Positions 17,648 through 27,761 of a stretch of DNA of 64,000 bases are shown one piece after another. The notes below the pieces were generated by a model. That model had not been told where the DNA came from. It saw only the letters and a program-made list of their open reading frames with translations, and did no database searches. Source of the stretch: Calditrichota bacterium (GTDB lineage: Bacteria > Calditrichota > Calditrichia > Calditrichales > J004); NCBI GenBank assembly GCA_013112635.1, contig JABFGF010000008.1, forward strand, positions 1 through 64,000. Direction: 5' to 3'. Position 1 is the stretch's first letter. Each line of letters opens with the position of its first letter. The position numbers were made by a program, and so were the translations under genes.

Positions 17648-18929
17648 TATTTTTACCGGAATTGTTTTTTAAAATTCTATAGCCAACATAAGCCAAAACA
17701 GTGTACAGCACCGATCCAACAAAGGTGAAAAAATGTAACAACAAATTAATACTTTGATCTTTAAATAAAAAGATAACAAATAAACCGCTTACCAAATAAA
17801 AAGATTGCCAGCCAAGAAGTATTTCATTTTTTCTGGTTGCAGAAAATACATCGCTGACATTGCGCATAGCAAAACTTGTTATGGCCAACGGTGTGATAAT
17901 CCCGGCAATTTTTCCTGCTTCTGTCCATTCAACTCCAAAAACAAAAGCAAATAATAAATCACCCCAAAAAATGACTGGTATTAAAATTACGGTAGAAATA
18001 ATCAAGCTGCTGAAATACGAATATGTATATAGTTTCAGTTTATTATTTGTAACATTTAGTCTTTGGTAAAATACGGATGTAAAAGATGATGTTATAAAAT
18101 TTAGTGGATAATTTAAAACGCGAAAAGCGTGTGAGTAAAATCCAACTAATTTTGCAGAGAAAAATATGCTAAAAACATAAATCAGTAAATTCCCTGAAAT
18201 TGAATTAAGGAAGCCCATCGGCATGGAAAAGTATGGGAAATTCTTATAATCAATCAATTCTTTTAAAAGCACTTTTTTTGTTATATCCTCTTTTACAGAT
18301 TGAATATCTTTAATCCATTTTTTTACCAGATAAAATGAAGAGAAGAATTGTCCGCTTAAATTACCGCTTAACAATCCAGGAGTTCCAAAATTTAAAAACC
18401 CGAAAAGTATATTTAGCAATGATGTTGAAGAGCTTTGAATAACACGTGTATTGGCCAAATAACTAAAATTTTTGTTGCGACTGGACCAATGATACGCTGT
18501 CTGGTTTAATCCAAAAAAAATAATACTTAATGGTAAAAAATATAAAAGATAGGTCACATCATTTATATTAAAAAAACCGGCTATTGGTTCACTAAATAAT
18601 AAAACAATTATTGTAGAGATTATGGCAGTTATCATTACAAAAATTGCACTGATAACAGACACAATCATTGCATTAGAATTGTTTTTTGGCAGCATAATGG
18701 CCAATTCATATCGACCGGTAGAAATAGTTGCCAATACTTTTGCAATGCCTAAATAAACTGCAATATAACCAAACTCGGTAGGCGTAAAATATCGGGTGAT
18801 AATTGGAAGCGATGCCAGGGAGATCAATTGAGAAATTGTAACGCCTTTTAATAACACAAAGATATTTTTTAGAAAACCGTTGTTAAAAAGGCTTTTAATC
18901 TTTTCTGTCACTTGGGTTTGAAATCTCAT
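17640..18929 (-). CDS. Polysaccharide flippase (Wzx/MATE-like family)
   Basis: From the ATG at 18929 the protein has 429 residues. A longer frame from 19064 would overlap the glycosyltransferase gene by 170 bases, and a further ATG lies at 18959; no start has a strong ribosome-binding site. About twelve to fourteen hydrophobic segments run through the whole length. The opening VLLKGVTISQLISLASLPII with RYFTPTEFGYIA is characteristic of O-antigen and capsule flippases. These move lipid-linked oligosaccharide units across the inner membrane. It lies between a glycosyltransferase and an acyltransferase gene, which supports this role. Confidence 0.88.
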   Translation of the reverse strand: MRFQTQVTEKIKSLFNNGFLKNIFVLLKGVTISQLISLASLPIITRYFTPTEFGYIAVYLGIAKVLATISTGRYELAIMLPKNNSNAMIVSVISAIFVMITAIISTIIVLLFSEPIAGFFNINDVTYLLYFLPLSIIFFGLNQTAYHWSSRNKNFSYLANTRVIQSSSTSLLNILFGFLNFGTPGLLSGNLSGQFFSSFYLVKKWIKDIQSVKEDITKKVLLKELIDYKNFPYFSMPMGFLNSISGNLLIYVFSIFFSAKLVGFYSHAFRVLNYPLNFITSSFTSVFYQRLNVTNNKLKLYTYSYFSSLIISTVILIPVIFWGDLLFAFVFGVEWTEAGKIAGIITPLAITSFAMRNVSDVFSATRKNEILLGWQSFYLVSGLFVIFLFKDQSINLLLHFFTFVGSVLYTVLAYVGYRILKNNSGKNND

Positions 18930-20019
18930 AATATATGTTTTTAAGTTTCTTTGATTCATTTTCCCAGCAAAGTTCTTTTGAAGCCTTAAAGCAATTCGCA
19001 CTAAATTTTGTAAATAAATTAGAATCTGATAGCATTGTTTGGAGTTTTTCTGCAATGTCATCAATAGAATTTGGATTTGCTGTTAATCCCACCTGGTATT
19101 TTTCAACATATTCCATTAGCGTTGGTATATTACTTGCCAGAACTGGTATTCCTGCCTGAATATATTCAAAGAATTTATTTGGAAGAGCATATTTTCTATT
19201 GATCGAATCAGCTTCAATTAAAGCAATACCCAGGTCTTTTGTTTCTATTTTATTCAAAAGTTTTCCACTTTCAACCATTGGTTCAATAGATATTTTATCA
19301 CTCATATTGTTTTTATTTATTTCTTTTTTTAGCTCGTTTTCAAGAATCCCTTCACCAATAAGTGTTAAATGGAATTCTGGATTTTCAATTTTTGAAGTGG
19401 CCTGAATAAGCTGAATTAATCCTCTTCCAGGTAAAAAATAGCCGTGGAAGACAATTTCTTTTATTTTTTTATCATCAACTTTTTTTTCAATTTTTGTGAT
19501 ATGTTGTTTAGGTAAACTGCGAATTATGTCAAGCCTTTTTATATTTGGATATAGCTTTTTATAAAACTCACCAAGGGGTTCGGAAACGGTAATGAAAGAA
19601 TCTATTTTTGAGACGGCTGCTTTTTCTAACTTTAACCAGGTTAACCTTCGCCACAAATGATTTTGGAACAACTCATGCCCGGCAAAAAATTCATGCGCAT
19701 CATAGATAAGTTTGAATTTTTTAAAAAATCGAAAAACCAAAATGGACGGCAGTACCCACAATCCTCTGGCATGAATTATATCTACTTTTTCTTTTTTTAA
19801 AATATTGAAGGTTTTTAAATTAAAATGCAGAAACTTTAAAGGTCCCTTTTTAAATGGCCGGTTAATATAAAAAACAGGAAACCCGGCCTTATCTTGAATA
19901 TGTGGTCCGACGCTAATAGCGCTTACATTCCAACCCATATTTTTTGCTGTCTCAATCTGGTTTATTACGCGTCTTCTATGTATAAGAGGATCTATTGAGA
20001 TGAAGAATATATTTTTCAT
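18895..20019 (-). CDS. Glycosyltransferase family 4
   Basis: The 374-residue protein has a two-domain GT-B plan. The N-terminal half includes VDIIHARGLWVLP and YDAHEF. The C-terminal half includes the nucleotide-sugar region LTLIGEGILENEL and the acidic motif region IALIEADSINRKYALPNK. It would transfer a sugar from an activated donor to a growing glycan on the inner face of the membrane. It begins 22 bases after the FemAB-like gene and overlaps the probable flippase start by 35 bases. Donor and acceptor are unknown. Confidence 0.88.
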   Translation of the reverse strand: MKNIFFISIDPLIHRRRVINQIETAKNMGWNVSAISVGPHIQDKAGFPVFYINRPFKKGPLKFLHFNLKTFNILKKEKVDIIHARGLWVLPSILVFRFFKKFKLIYDAHEFFAGHELFQNHLWRRLTWLKLEKAAVSKIDSFITVSEPLGEFYKKLYPNIKRLDIIRSLPKQHITKIEKKVDDKKIKEIVFHGYFLPGRGLIQLIQATSKIENPEFHLTLIGEGILENELKKEINKNNMSDKISIEPMVESGKLLNKIETKDLGIALIEADSINRKYALPNKFFEYIQAGIPVLASNIPTLMEYVEKYQVGLTANPNSIDDIAEKLQTMLSDSNLFTKFSANCFKASKELCWENESKKLKNIYYEISNPSDRKD

Positions 20020-20041
20020 ATTTGGATTAAAACAATGCAGC

Positions 20042-21067
20042 TTAATAAAATGACTTTAACTTTCTTTTAGCCTTATGAATAATTAAGCGTGATAAAAAGA
20101 TTGGCTTGATTGTTAGATTACGGGTATAATTTACTTTAAAATATGGCCCAAGGTTGCCGCCAAAGCTTCTTTTAAATTGCTCGAAATATTGTGTATTAGC
20201 ACCAAGGAAATCAAAATTCTTTCCAATAAACTCAGGTTGGATTAATATAAAAGTATGCAGTAATTCGCTATTTATTTCATTCCTTGCTGTTTTTGAAATT
20301 CCAGAAAAAAGTGCATAAATAGTTTTGTTGTCTGATAAGATGAAAATACCTGCAACCGGTTTCCCATTTGAATGTTGATAAAATAATCGTCCGATTTTAT
20401 TTTCAATGCAATTATCCATAAACGCTTTCAGAAGGGGTTGGGAAATTGCAGGAGACGTGTTGTGTTTTTTATAGCTATCCATTACAAATTGTGCAACCAG
20501 CTTAGTTTCGGTTGATTCCTTAAACACATTTTCACTATTTAATATTTTTTTTATTTTCCTTCTAAGATCCTGGCTGAATTGCTTTTTTAGCATTTCAAAA
20601 TCAATAATAGGAAAAGTATATGTGTATGATGTTTTTGCCTTAAAGCCTGCCCATTCAAAAGGGCGAATATCAACAATCCCGGGTGACAAGGGTATGTCAA
20701 TCAGGTGAAATTCACTTGTAAGTTTATTTAAAATAATTTCTACTTGTTGTTGGTATTCTGCATTTACTGTAGACGATTTGGTTGAAATGGGTTGTTGAAA
20801 AATTATTCCCTGATATGTTGTATTTGGGATATTTGTGATAGCATTAAGAAACATCACTTTTTTTGGCCAATAAAGGATTCCAGCACATATGTGATCATTT
20901 TTGTTTAAGACCAGAATTTCAAAAGATCGCTTAAAAACGTGCTCAATTATCCTTGCCCATTGTGTTGTATGGAATAATGTCCCTTGTGGAGATAATTCTA
21001 CAAAAGTGTCCCAGGAAGGATACTCTTTCTCGTCCAGAATTTGAAGATTATATTTTGAATTAGTCAT
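20042..21067 (-). CDS. FemAB-like / GNAT-fold acyltransferase (BioF2-like)
   Basis: The 341-residue protein resembles the FemAB-like acetyltransferase group found in exopolysaccharide clusters. The opening YPSWDTFVELSPQGTLFHT and the segment LFYQHSNGKPVAGIFILSD are typical, and SFGGNLGPYFKVNY near the end matches the usual C-terminal pattern. Members use acyl-CoA or aminoacyl-tRNA donors. The gene starts 25 bases after the argF stop codon and precedes the glycosyltransferase, so it is part of the polysaccharide run. The donor and acceptor are not known. Confidence 0.75.
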   Translation of the reverse strand: MTNSKYNLQILDEKEYPSWDTFVELSPQGTLFHTTQWARIIEHVFKRSFEILVLNKNDHICAGILYWPKKVMFLNAITNIPNTTYQGIIFQQPISTKSSTVNAEYQQQVEIILNKLTSEFHLIDIPLSPGIVDIRPFEWAGFKAKTSYTYTFPIIDFEMLKKQFSQDLRRKIKKILNSENVFKESTETKLVAQFVMDSYKKHNTSPAISQPLLKAFMDNCIENKIGRLFYQHSNGKPVAGIFILSDNKTIYALFSGISKTARNEINSELLHTFILIQPEFIGKNFDFLGANTQYFEQFKRSFGGNLGPYFKVNYTRNLTIKPIFLSRLIIHKAKRKLKSFY

Positions 21068-21092
21068 GGATAATGGTGGAACCTGTGAAAGC

Positions 21093-22007
21093 TTATTTGT
21101 TTAACAAAACAGAAATAATTGCTTTTTGAACATGCATTCGGTTTTCAGCTTCATCAAAAACAATGGATTGTGGCCCATCGATTACTTCATCGGTAATTTC
21201 ATCACCGCGGTGAGCAGGCAGACAATGCATAACCAACGCATCTTTATGAGCGTGTTGCATAAGTTGGCTGTTAACCTGGTATGGCATAAAAATCTTACGT
21301 CTTTCAGCAGCTTCTTCTTCCTGTCCCATGCTGGCCCAAACATCCGTATAAATCACATCAGCATCCTTAACCGCCGCAACAGGATCTGTTAAAACTTCAA
21401 CTGTACTAATTCCTTCATTCCGTGCATATTCAAGTGTGTCAGGATCAGGCTCATAACCACCCGGTGAACAAATCACTAAGTGCAAAGGTAGTTTAGCTGC
21501 AAGATTGATCCATGAATTGGCAATATTATTTCCATCTCCGATATATGTAATCTTAAGATCTGTGTGCCTTCCTTTGTGTTCTTTTACTGTGTAAATGTCC
21601 GCCATAATCTGGCAGGGATGGTTATAGTCGGTTAAGCCGTTTATTACAGGTACAGAAGCAAATTTGGCCATTTCAACCATGTGGGCATGCTCAAACAGGC
21701 GCGCCATAATTACATCATTATAACGGGAAACAACCTGTGCAATATCTTTTACGGCTTCACGTTTGCCAATGCCAATGTCATTGGGTGAAAGGTATAATGC
21801 ATAGCCGCCAAGCTGGTACATTCCGGTCTCAAATGAAATTCGCGTACGTGCTGATGGTTTGGCAAAAATCATCGACATGGATTTGCCCTCACACACGTGA
21901 TGTTCAGTGCCTGCTTTGGTTTTGTCTTTTAAATCTTTGGTTACATCAAAAATGTGTTCAATCTCTTCACGAGAATAATCTGCGATTGAAATAAAATCCT
22001 TGTTCAC
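21093..22007 (-). CDS. argF: Ornithine carbamoyltransferase
   Basis: The 304-residue enzyme makes citrulline from ornithine and carbamoyl phosphate in arginine synthesis. The carbamoyl-phosphate site KPSARTR (usually STRTR), the motif HPCQIMAD and the ornithine-site motif HCLPAHRG are all present. It starts at a GTG codon after a clear GGAGG. It lies 39 bases downstream of hslU and no other arginine gene is nearby. A related N-acetyl- or N-succinylornithine transcarbamylase is the main alternative, but the motif HCLPAHRG and the length favour the ordinary enzyme. Confidence 0.88.
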   Translation of the reverse strand: MNKDFISIADYSREEIEHIFDVTKDLKDKTKAGTEHHVCEGKSMSMIFAKPSARTRISFETGMYQLGGYALYLSPNDIGIGKREAVKDIAQVVSRYNDVIMARLFEHAHMVEMAKFASVPVINGLTDYNHPCQIMADIYTVKEHKGRHTDLKITYIGDGNNIANSWINLAAKLPLHLVICSPGGYEPDPDTLEYARNEGISTVEVLTDPVAAVKDADVIYTDVWASMGQEEEAAERRKIFMPYQVNSQLMQHAHKDALVMHCLPAHRGDEITDEVIDGPQSIVFDEAENRMHVQKAIISVLLNK

Positions 22008-22046
22008 TTTTCCTCCAAATACTTTTGTTTCTTTTTTCCGTTATTC

Positions 22047-23405
22047 CTATAAAATATATTTACTCAAATCTTCATCTTCTACAATATTTTTCAACTTCTC
22101 TTTTACCATCTTTGCATCAAGCGAGATTTTGTCCATCTGGATATCTGGTACATCAAAAAGAATTTCTTCCAGCAGTGAAGAGAGAATAGTATGTAAGCGC
22201 CTTGCACCAATATTTTCGGCACGTGTATTAACCACAGCAGCTAAATGTGCAATCTCTTTAATAGCGCTCGCTTTAAAAGTTAGATCAACACCTTCAGTTT
22301 CGAGCAGGGCACGGTATTGTTTAATTAATGCATTTTTAGGTTCTGTTAAAATCTTTACAAAATCTTCTTCTTTAAGGCTGGTTAATTCAACACGGATTGG
22401 AAAACGTCCTTGTAGTTCCGGGATCAAATCTGATGGTTTACTGACATGAAAAGCCCCAGCCGCAACAAAAAGAATGTGGTCAGTTTTGACAACGCCAAAT
22501 TTAGTTGTTACCGACGTTCCTTCAACAATTGGCAACATATCGCGTTGAACACCTTCTCGCGATACATCCGGTCCATGTTTTCCACTGGACCCACCGGCAA
22601 TTTTATCGATTTCATCAATAAAAACGATACCGGAATTTTGAACACGGTCGATGGCTTTGCGCACAACCTCATCCATATCGATTAATTTTTGTGCTTCTTG
22701 CTGGGTTAAAACGATAAAAGCTTCTTTAACTGTAGTTTTCCGTTTTTTAACCTTTTTTGGCATCATCCCGCCAAACATTTCCTGTAAGTTCATGCCCATT
22801 TCTTCCATACCCATCGGCGAGAAAACCTGCATCATCTGCATATTTTCACTGGGGATATTTATCTCAACAGAGCGGTCATCCAGCTTTCCTTCTAAAAATT
22901 GAGCGCGCAATTTTTCCCGTGTGCGTTCATGTCGCAATTCAAGTTGATCCGATTCATCCATCTCACCAACCGGTTTTTTCTTAGCGGAGATTGGTGGCAA
23001 CAATAAATCAAGGATACGTTCGATGGCATGTTCCTTTGCTTTATCTTCTACTTTGGCAGTTTGTTCTTCCTGGACCATTTGTACGCCAATGCCTGTTAAA
23101 TCACGGATAATGGATTCTACATCCCGGCCCACATAGCCAACTTCTGTAAATTTAGATGCTTCAATTTTTGTGAATGGAGCGCCGGCCAGTTTAGCTAATC
23201 TGCGCGATATTTCAGTTTTTCCAACTCCTGTTGCACCAATCAGGATAATATTATTGGGCATTATTTCTTCTTTTAAATCACCGGCTACCTGTTGGCGGCG
23301 CCATCTGTTTCGCAAAGCAATAGCCACCATTTTTTTTGCAGCATCCTGGCCGATGATGTATTTATCGAGTTCGTTTACAATTTGTTTTGGTGTTAATTCT
23401 TTCAT
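22047..23405 (-). CDS. hslU: HslU ATPase subunit of the HslUV protease
   Basis: The 452-residue AAA+ unfoldase has the Walker A motif GATGVGKT (57-64), the pore loop region GYVGRDVE, an inserted I-domain (about 130-240), the Walker B motif IVFIDEID and the sensor segment GRFPIRVEL. The C-terminus LSKYIL matches the peptide that docks into HslV. It unfolds protein substrates and feeds them to the HslV chamber. It begins 49 bases downstream of hslV in the standard gene order. The I-domain carries a Met-rich stretch (near residues 165-195). Confidence 0.96.
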   Translation of the reverse strand: MKELTPKQIVNELDKYIIGQDAAKKMVAIALRNRWRRQQVAGDLKEEIMPNNIILIGATGVGKTEISRRLAKLAGAPFTKIEASKFTEVGYVGRDVESIIRDLTGIGVQMVQEEQTAKVEDKAKEHAIERILDLLLPPISAKKKPVGEMDESDQLELRHERTREKLRAQFLEGKLDDRSVEINIPSENMQMMQVFSPMGMEEMGMNLQEMFGGMMPKKVKKRKTTVKEAFIVLTQQEAQKLIDMDEVVRKAIDRVQNSGIVFIDEIDKIAGGSSGKHGPDVSREGVQRDMLPIVEGTSVTTKFGVVKTDHILFVAAGAFHVSKPSDLIPELQGRFPIRVELTSLKEEDFVKILTEPKNALIKQYRALLETEGVDLTFKASAIKEIAHLAAVVNTRAENIGARRLHTILSSLLEEILFDVPDIQMDKISLDAKMVKEKLKNIVEDEDLSKYIL

Positions 23406-23454
23406 GCAATTCCAATCTTTGTCTTCTGTCTAAGTTTTTCTTTATCGCCTTTTT

Positions 23455-24000
23455 TTACAATTCCTCTACAGCAATATTAGTGTTTGTATAAATGCAAATA
23501 TCCGCCGCAACCTGTAAGGCTTCTTTTGCAATCTCTCCGGCAGAAAGTTTTGAATATTTGACCATTGCACGAGCGGCAGCTAATGCATAGGAGCCTCCGG
23601 AACCGATTGCAGCAATGCCATCATCGGGTTCAATAATATCGCCTGTGCCGGAAATGATAAAAGTATTTTTGTCATCCATTACTATAAGCAAAGCTTCAAG
23701 CCTTCTCAAGTAGCGATCGGACCGCCAGTCTTTTGCAAGCTCTACGGCTGATTTTGGTAAATTGCCGGAATAGCGTTCCAACTTCTCCTCAAATCTCTCA
23801 AAAAGAGTAAAAGCATCGGCGGCAGCGCCAGCAAACCCGGCAATAATTTTGTCATTGTACAAGCGCCTAATTTTTCGTGCCGAATGTTTCATTACAGTAT
23901 TGCCAAGAGTAACTTGTCCATCGCCGGCAAGCGCAACTTTATCCTTGTGCCTAATTCCGCAAATGGTTGTTGCATAAAATGTGTTTTCAGAGTGCTGCAT
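23455..24000 (-). CDS. hslV: HslV peptidase subunit of the HslUV protease
   Basis: The 181-residue protein is a proteasome-like N-terminal nucleophile hydrolase. The expected catalytic threonine is T11 in ATTICGIR, so about ten residues must be removed, more than the single Met in the E. coli enzyme. The lysine region [12 protein letters not shown] and the motif [14 protein letters not shown] are conserved. The start follows the ribosome-binding site AGGA. It is the first gene of a minus-strand run that continues through hslU and argF into polysaccharide genes with gaps below 50 bases. Confidence 0.95.
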   Translation of the reverse strand: MQHSENTFYATTICGIRHKDKVALAGDGQVTLGNTVMKHSARKIRRLYNDKIIAGFAGAAADAFTLFERFEEKLERYSGNLPKSAVELAKDWRSDRYLRRLEALLIVMDDKNTFIISGTGDIIEPDDGIAAIGSGGSYALAAARAMVKYSKLSAGEIAKEALQVAADICIYTNTNIAVEEL

Positions 24001-24315
24001 AATTTTCCTGGTTTTGTTTTAATACGTTCAAACAATCTTATCAAAATATAATAATTGAGGAATATACAATATTTTGTGAAAAAAGTTAAATACAAAACCT
24101 TAGATCTAACATAAAAAACAGCAATCTATTGTACGGCAAGATTTGAAATTTAATGTTTTTAACGAAACTTAGGGTGCAGTGTTTTTTCATTTTGTGTGCG
24201 CATGCTCATTTTATAGGCAGAATCCGTCCACTATTTTGACATAATTATGTTTTATTGGTTAGGATTTAGACATTTTAACCGAACATGTGGATGCCATAAA
24301 AAATGGAAAGGAATT
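24001..24315. other. Intergenic region between divergent hslV and lipoprotein genes
   Basis: This 315-base AT-rich gap should hold promoters for both directions. On the plus strand TTGACA at 24236 is a good -35 element, but the sequence 17 bases downstream (TTAGGA) is a poor -10. I see no σ54 element, strong palindrome, hairpin or convincing small ORF. The reading frame extending to 24247 is better explained as untranslated leader than as the start of the lipoprotein. Confidence 0.4.
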
Positions 24316-26388
24316 ATGCTACAGAAATTAATCCCAAGAATATTCCTTTTAGTCATAACTTTACTCATATTTTCCTGCACAATAAACGAACCTTATCTCC
24401 CAGCCTGGGACACACGAGTTAAACTCCATTTCCGGGAAGATCAATTTTCAATGAGCGAAGTACTGACCGAAAGTTCATTCAAAGACAGCTTAAACAGCAC
24501 ACTCGGCGATACACTTATTTACGTTTCAATTTCCGATAGTACAGAACCACAAGCCATCAGCGAGGATGACCTGGCTTTTAAATCAGATGATGATCAGATT
24601 GTTGAGACAATGGGCACAATTAGTTTAGATGCCCCATCTCCACAAAATACACCCGATGTTACATTATTAGAATTATTCCCGGACCTGCCTCCCGCAGGAA
24701 ACCAAATTCCACCTTTTGATTCTGTAACAATAGAACCACCCGGTAATAATGTTAAGTTTGATTCTTTTGAACGCGTTGTAATTGAGACTGGACAAATGCA
24801 TCTGGTTTTTCATAACAACCTAATTTTGGAAATCGATTCCGGCCTGGTTGTTTCAGTTTTTGACAGCGTTTCTACCTTATTGATTGGACAATTTCTTTTC
24901 TCAGAAAAAATATCTCCGGGAACTTCAAAACAAAGTTCAACTCTGGACCTGGATGATCAAACACTCTCCAACACATTTATTTTGAATTATTCCATTCCGT
25001 TTACCGGAACTGATACGGTGCACACGATAAAACAAAGTGATCTGGAAAGCAGTTTTACAACTGAAGTTGTTCTTTCTGCAATTGATGTAAGCAGCGCAAC
25101 AGCAGAAATCCCTGAACAAATTGTGGAAAGGGAAGACACCTCGCCAATAAATACTGAAGACAAAACAGTCACTTTGGCAAAAATCAGGGAAGGTGGTTTA
25201 ACGCTAAACATCCAGAATAACCTTGAGATAAATTCTGACCTGGTTATTGAGATTTTAACCATGGTTGATGACCTTGACCAACCTAAAACTGTAAATGTTG
25301 ACCTGTTCGCAAATCAAGCAACCGTAAAACAAATCGATATAAAAGGTTTTACAATAAAAAACCATTTAACACCAGGTGCCGCGGTTGATGAAATTGCTTA
25401 TAAAATAACAGCCACAACCCACCCAAGTGATGGTTTTGCAACCGTCAGTTCTACCGATGATATTGTTGTCGATATGACCATGGATTCAACTTTTGTGTCC
25501 TATTTCGAAGGAAGTGTCTCCAATGTGAAAATTGATATTGATCCTGTTGAGCAGGAAGATTTGGTTGACCTGACTGATCTTGACGGTTCTTTTAAATTGC
25601 CGGATCTTGTTTTTACTCTCAACTTTTATAACCAAATAAATTTTGATGTAGACTTAGACCTGACTTTGACCGGTATCAATACTCGAGATAATAAACAGGT
25701 TGTTTTAAATGTAGATGAAACCCTTTTCGCAGGAAACAGCGACAATCAGAAATTGACTGTTATAACTTTGAATAAGGATAACAGTAACATTGTTGATTTG
25801 ATGGCCATTTTGCCGACATCCATAAAAATGGAAGGCTCAGCATTAATAAATGGGTCGGGTAGTGTGGCAACCTCTGATGCCATCTGGTCTGATTACTCCA
25901 TTGAATCGCCTTTGAAAGTAAAAATTGATGAAGATATCTCAATCAAAACAGATAAGGATTCAATTGCTGCAGATGACCTTGAGGATGATGTTCGTGAAGG
26001 AATAACTGAAGATTTAAATGATGTCTTTATTCATATCAACACAGAAAACGGATTACCGCTTGGTGCCAGCTTTAAGTTTTTCCTTGCTGCCGATTCTACA
26101 ACTCTTTACGATGAGACCATTCTCGATTCAACAAAAAAAGTAATAATTTCTGCAGATCTTATCCCCGGTGAAACAGATGAAAATGGGCTGGTTACTCTGC
26201 CCGCTAATGAACCAATTAAACTTGGCCTTTCTCAACAGCAACTCCAAATATTTAATACAAAGCCAATTTATTATGGTGCAGTGATAAAAATAAATGCCAA
26301 TGAAAAGGCAGTGACTTTCAGGAAACATGATCTTCTTAAATATGGCGGATTTATTGATATTAAAGTAAGGGTAAACTCAGATGAATAG
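24316..26388 (+). CDS. Large lipoprotein of unknown function
   Basis: I choose the ATG at 24316, preceded by AAAGGAATT. It gives a signal peptide ending in LLIFSC, a good lipobox, in front of 690 residues; an upstream in-frame ATG at 24247 would add 23 polar residues. The mature protein is acidic, rich in Asp, Thr and Ser, and β-rich, with no enzyme motif. Repeated phrases of the type NFYNQINFDVDLDL and NNLEINSDLVIEI suggest tandem β-sandwich units. Its stop codon overlaps the next gene by 8 bases. A surface or periplasmic complex with that β-barrel protein is likely but inferred. Confidence 0.75.
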   Translation: MLQKLIPRIFLLVITLLIFSCTINEPYLPAWDTRVKLHFREDQFSMSEVLTESSFKDSLNSTLGDTLIYVSISDSTEPQAISEDDLAFKSDDDQIVETMGTISLDAPSPQNTPDVTLLELFPDLPPAGNQIPPFDSVTIEPPGNNVKFDSFERVVIETGQMHLVFHNNLILEIDSGLVVSVFDSVSTLLIGQFLFSEKISPGTSKQSSTLDLDDQTLSNTFILNYSIPFTGTDTVHTIKQSDLESSFTTEVVLSAIDVSSATAEIPEQIVEREDTSPINTEDKTVTLAKIREGGLTLNIQNNLEINSDLVIEILTMVDDLDQPKTVNVDLFANQATVKQIDIKGFTIKNHLTPGAAVDEIAYKITATTHPSDGFATVSSTDDIVVDMTMDSTFVSYFEGSVSNVKIDIDPVEQEDLVDLTDLDGSFKLPDLVFTLNFYNQINFDVDLDLTLTGINTRDNKQVVLNVDETLFAGNSDNQKLTVITLNKDNSNIVDLMAILPTSIKMEGSALINGSGSVATSDAIWSDYSIESPLKVKIDEDISIKTDKDSIAADDLEDDVREGITEDLNDVFIHINTENGLPLGASFKFFLAADSTTLYDETILDSTKKVIISADLIPGETDENGLVTLPANEPIKLGLSQQQLQIFNTKPIYYGAVIKINANEKAVTFRKHDLLKYGGFIDIKVRVNSDE

Positions 26389-27688
26389 TTTAATAAAACT
26401 TGGAATGATATTAATCCTTTCCAGCGCTGCCTTTGCCCAAAACTTTAATGCAACAGGATTGGCCCTGGGAAACAATTTTCTTTCATATAGTAAAGGCGTG
26501 GATGCTTTTAGTGTGAATCCAGCCAACCTTGGTTTTAATAATAGAGTGGAGCTTAAATTTATTTCTCCATTGTTTGCTATTTCGAATAGTTCGATTTCCA
26601 TAAATGATTATAATCGGTATTTCACAAAAGAAGGCAATAAAGGCGAGTGGGATTTAAATGACAAAAACTCGATTATTGATTTTTTTGCTGATGACGGTTT
26701 GGACGTCAACGCTGATGTAAATATGAATATTTTTTCGATGGCGTATAATAATTTTGGCTTTGGAATTGATTTGCTTGTAAGTGGTGGTGTAACCCTGAAA
26801 CCAACTCAAACCCTTAAAGCTGCACTTATTGAGCTTGATCTTACTCCGAATTATCAATTCAAAGAACCAGGTTTTGCGACCGGATCTTTCTATTCTGCAG
26901 TAAAATACTCATTTTCATATGCACATTTGTTGAAAGCCAAAATAAGAAAATTCGATATCGACAATATTTCAGTCGCGGCAAAATTAAATTATTACTCCGG
27001 GATTGGAGTATTGGAAGTATTAGATTCTGATATGCATATAAAAAGATTTGAAGAAATGGCTGATGGCACTGAAGAAGAAGGGGCTTATCAAAGAGTAAAT
27101 TTTAAAACACGTCGCGCCTATCCAAATGGCGGTGTTAGTGCCGGTGGAGGAATGGGATTTGACCTTGCAGCTTCTGCTGTTTACGATGACGACTGGCATT
27201 TTTCTGTAATGTTGGAAAACATTTTTGCTTCAATAGATTGGGATGTTAATACTGCTGTAATACAATTCAGCGCTTCTGATTCAATTTTATTTGATGATGA
27301 CAATGTAGACCGTTCTACGGAAACTGACACGACCAGGGATGTTGGTTCGTTTAGTACATCTCTTCCGGTTAACCTGATTTTTGGTGCACATTATCAATTA
27401 ATTGATGAATTGGATTTGACTGCTCAGTGGAAGCAGGGACTTTCTAAGGATTTTGGAAATGTGTTTACACCACAACTTGGAGTTGGCGCAGAATATAGGC
27501 CGATACCCTGGTTGCCACTACGGTCCGGTTTAACTGTTGGCGGCAGGGATGGATTTTTGTTTGCTCTTGGAGGCGGGTTAGATTTTGATGTTTTTGAGTT
27601 TAATCTGGCCTATGCCATGCGCGAGGCTCTTTGGCCAACATATTCCAATGGAGCTTATTTTGCCTTTGATTTTAAATTTGGATTTTAG
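26381..27688 (+). CDS. Outer-membrane β-barrel protein (DUF5723-like)
   Basis: The 435-residue protein has a signal peptide (MILILSSAAFAQ) and an N-terminal motif FSVNPANLGF, followed by alternating amphipathic strands. The last residues FAFDFKFGF end in Phe, as outer-membrane barrels often do. The layout resembles DUF5723 or PorV/FadL-like barrels of Bacteroidota; I cannot tell them apart with confidence. The start codon lies inside the end of the lipoprotein gene, so expression is coupled. A terminator hairpin follows at 27724-27757. Confidence 0.72.
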   Translation: MNSLIKLGMILILSSAAFAQNFNATGLALGNNFLSYSKGVDAFSVNPANLGFNNRVELKFISPLFAISNSSISINDYNRYFTKEGNKGEWDLNDKNSIIDFFADDGLDVNADVNMNIFSMAYNNFGFGIDLLVSGGVTLKPTQTLKAALIELDLTPNYQFKEPGFATGSFYSAVKYSFSYAHLLKAKIRKFDIDNISVAAKLNYYSGIGVLEVLDSDMHIKRFEEMADGTEEEGAYQRVNFKTRRAYPNGGVSAGGGMGFDLAASAVYDDDWHFSVMLENIFASIDWDVNTAVIQFSASDSILFDDDNVDRSTETDTTRDVGSFSTSLPVNLIFGAHYQLIDELDLTAQWKQGLSKDFGNVFTPQLGVGAEYRPIPWLPLRSGLTVGGRDGFLFALGGGLDFDVFEFNLAYAMREALWPTYSNGAYFAFDFKFGF

Positions 27689-27723
27689 TCCTAAATAATA
27701 ATCCTACTAAATTTAATTTAAAG

Positions 27724-27757
27724 CCTGCCAGGATTCAAAACCTCGCAGGTTTTTTTA
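27724..27757. terminator. Terminator hairpin between convergent genes
   Basis: CCTGC pairs with GCAGG, with an inner AGG/CCT pairing around an A-rich loop, and a run of T follows on the plus strand. It belongs to the same sequence family as the hairpins at 39278 and 41481. It ends the β-barrel gene and abuts the alkaline phosphatase stop codon. Confidence 0.75.
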
Positions 27758-27761
27758 TTAT

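Noticed and set aside
18930-19064. Upstream start of the flippase gene
   Set aside because: It would overlap the glycosyltransferase gene by 170 bases and place a polar stretch before the first membrane helix.
24247-24315. Extended N-terminus of the large lipoprotein
   Set aside because: The added 23 residues precede a complete lipoprotein signal, and the downstream ATG has the better ribosome-binding site.
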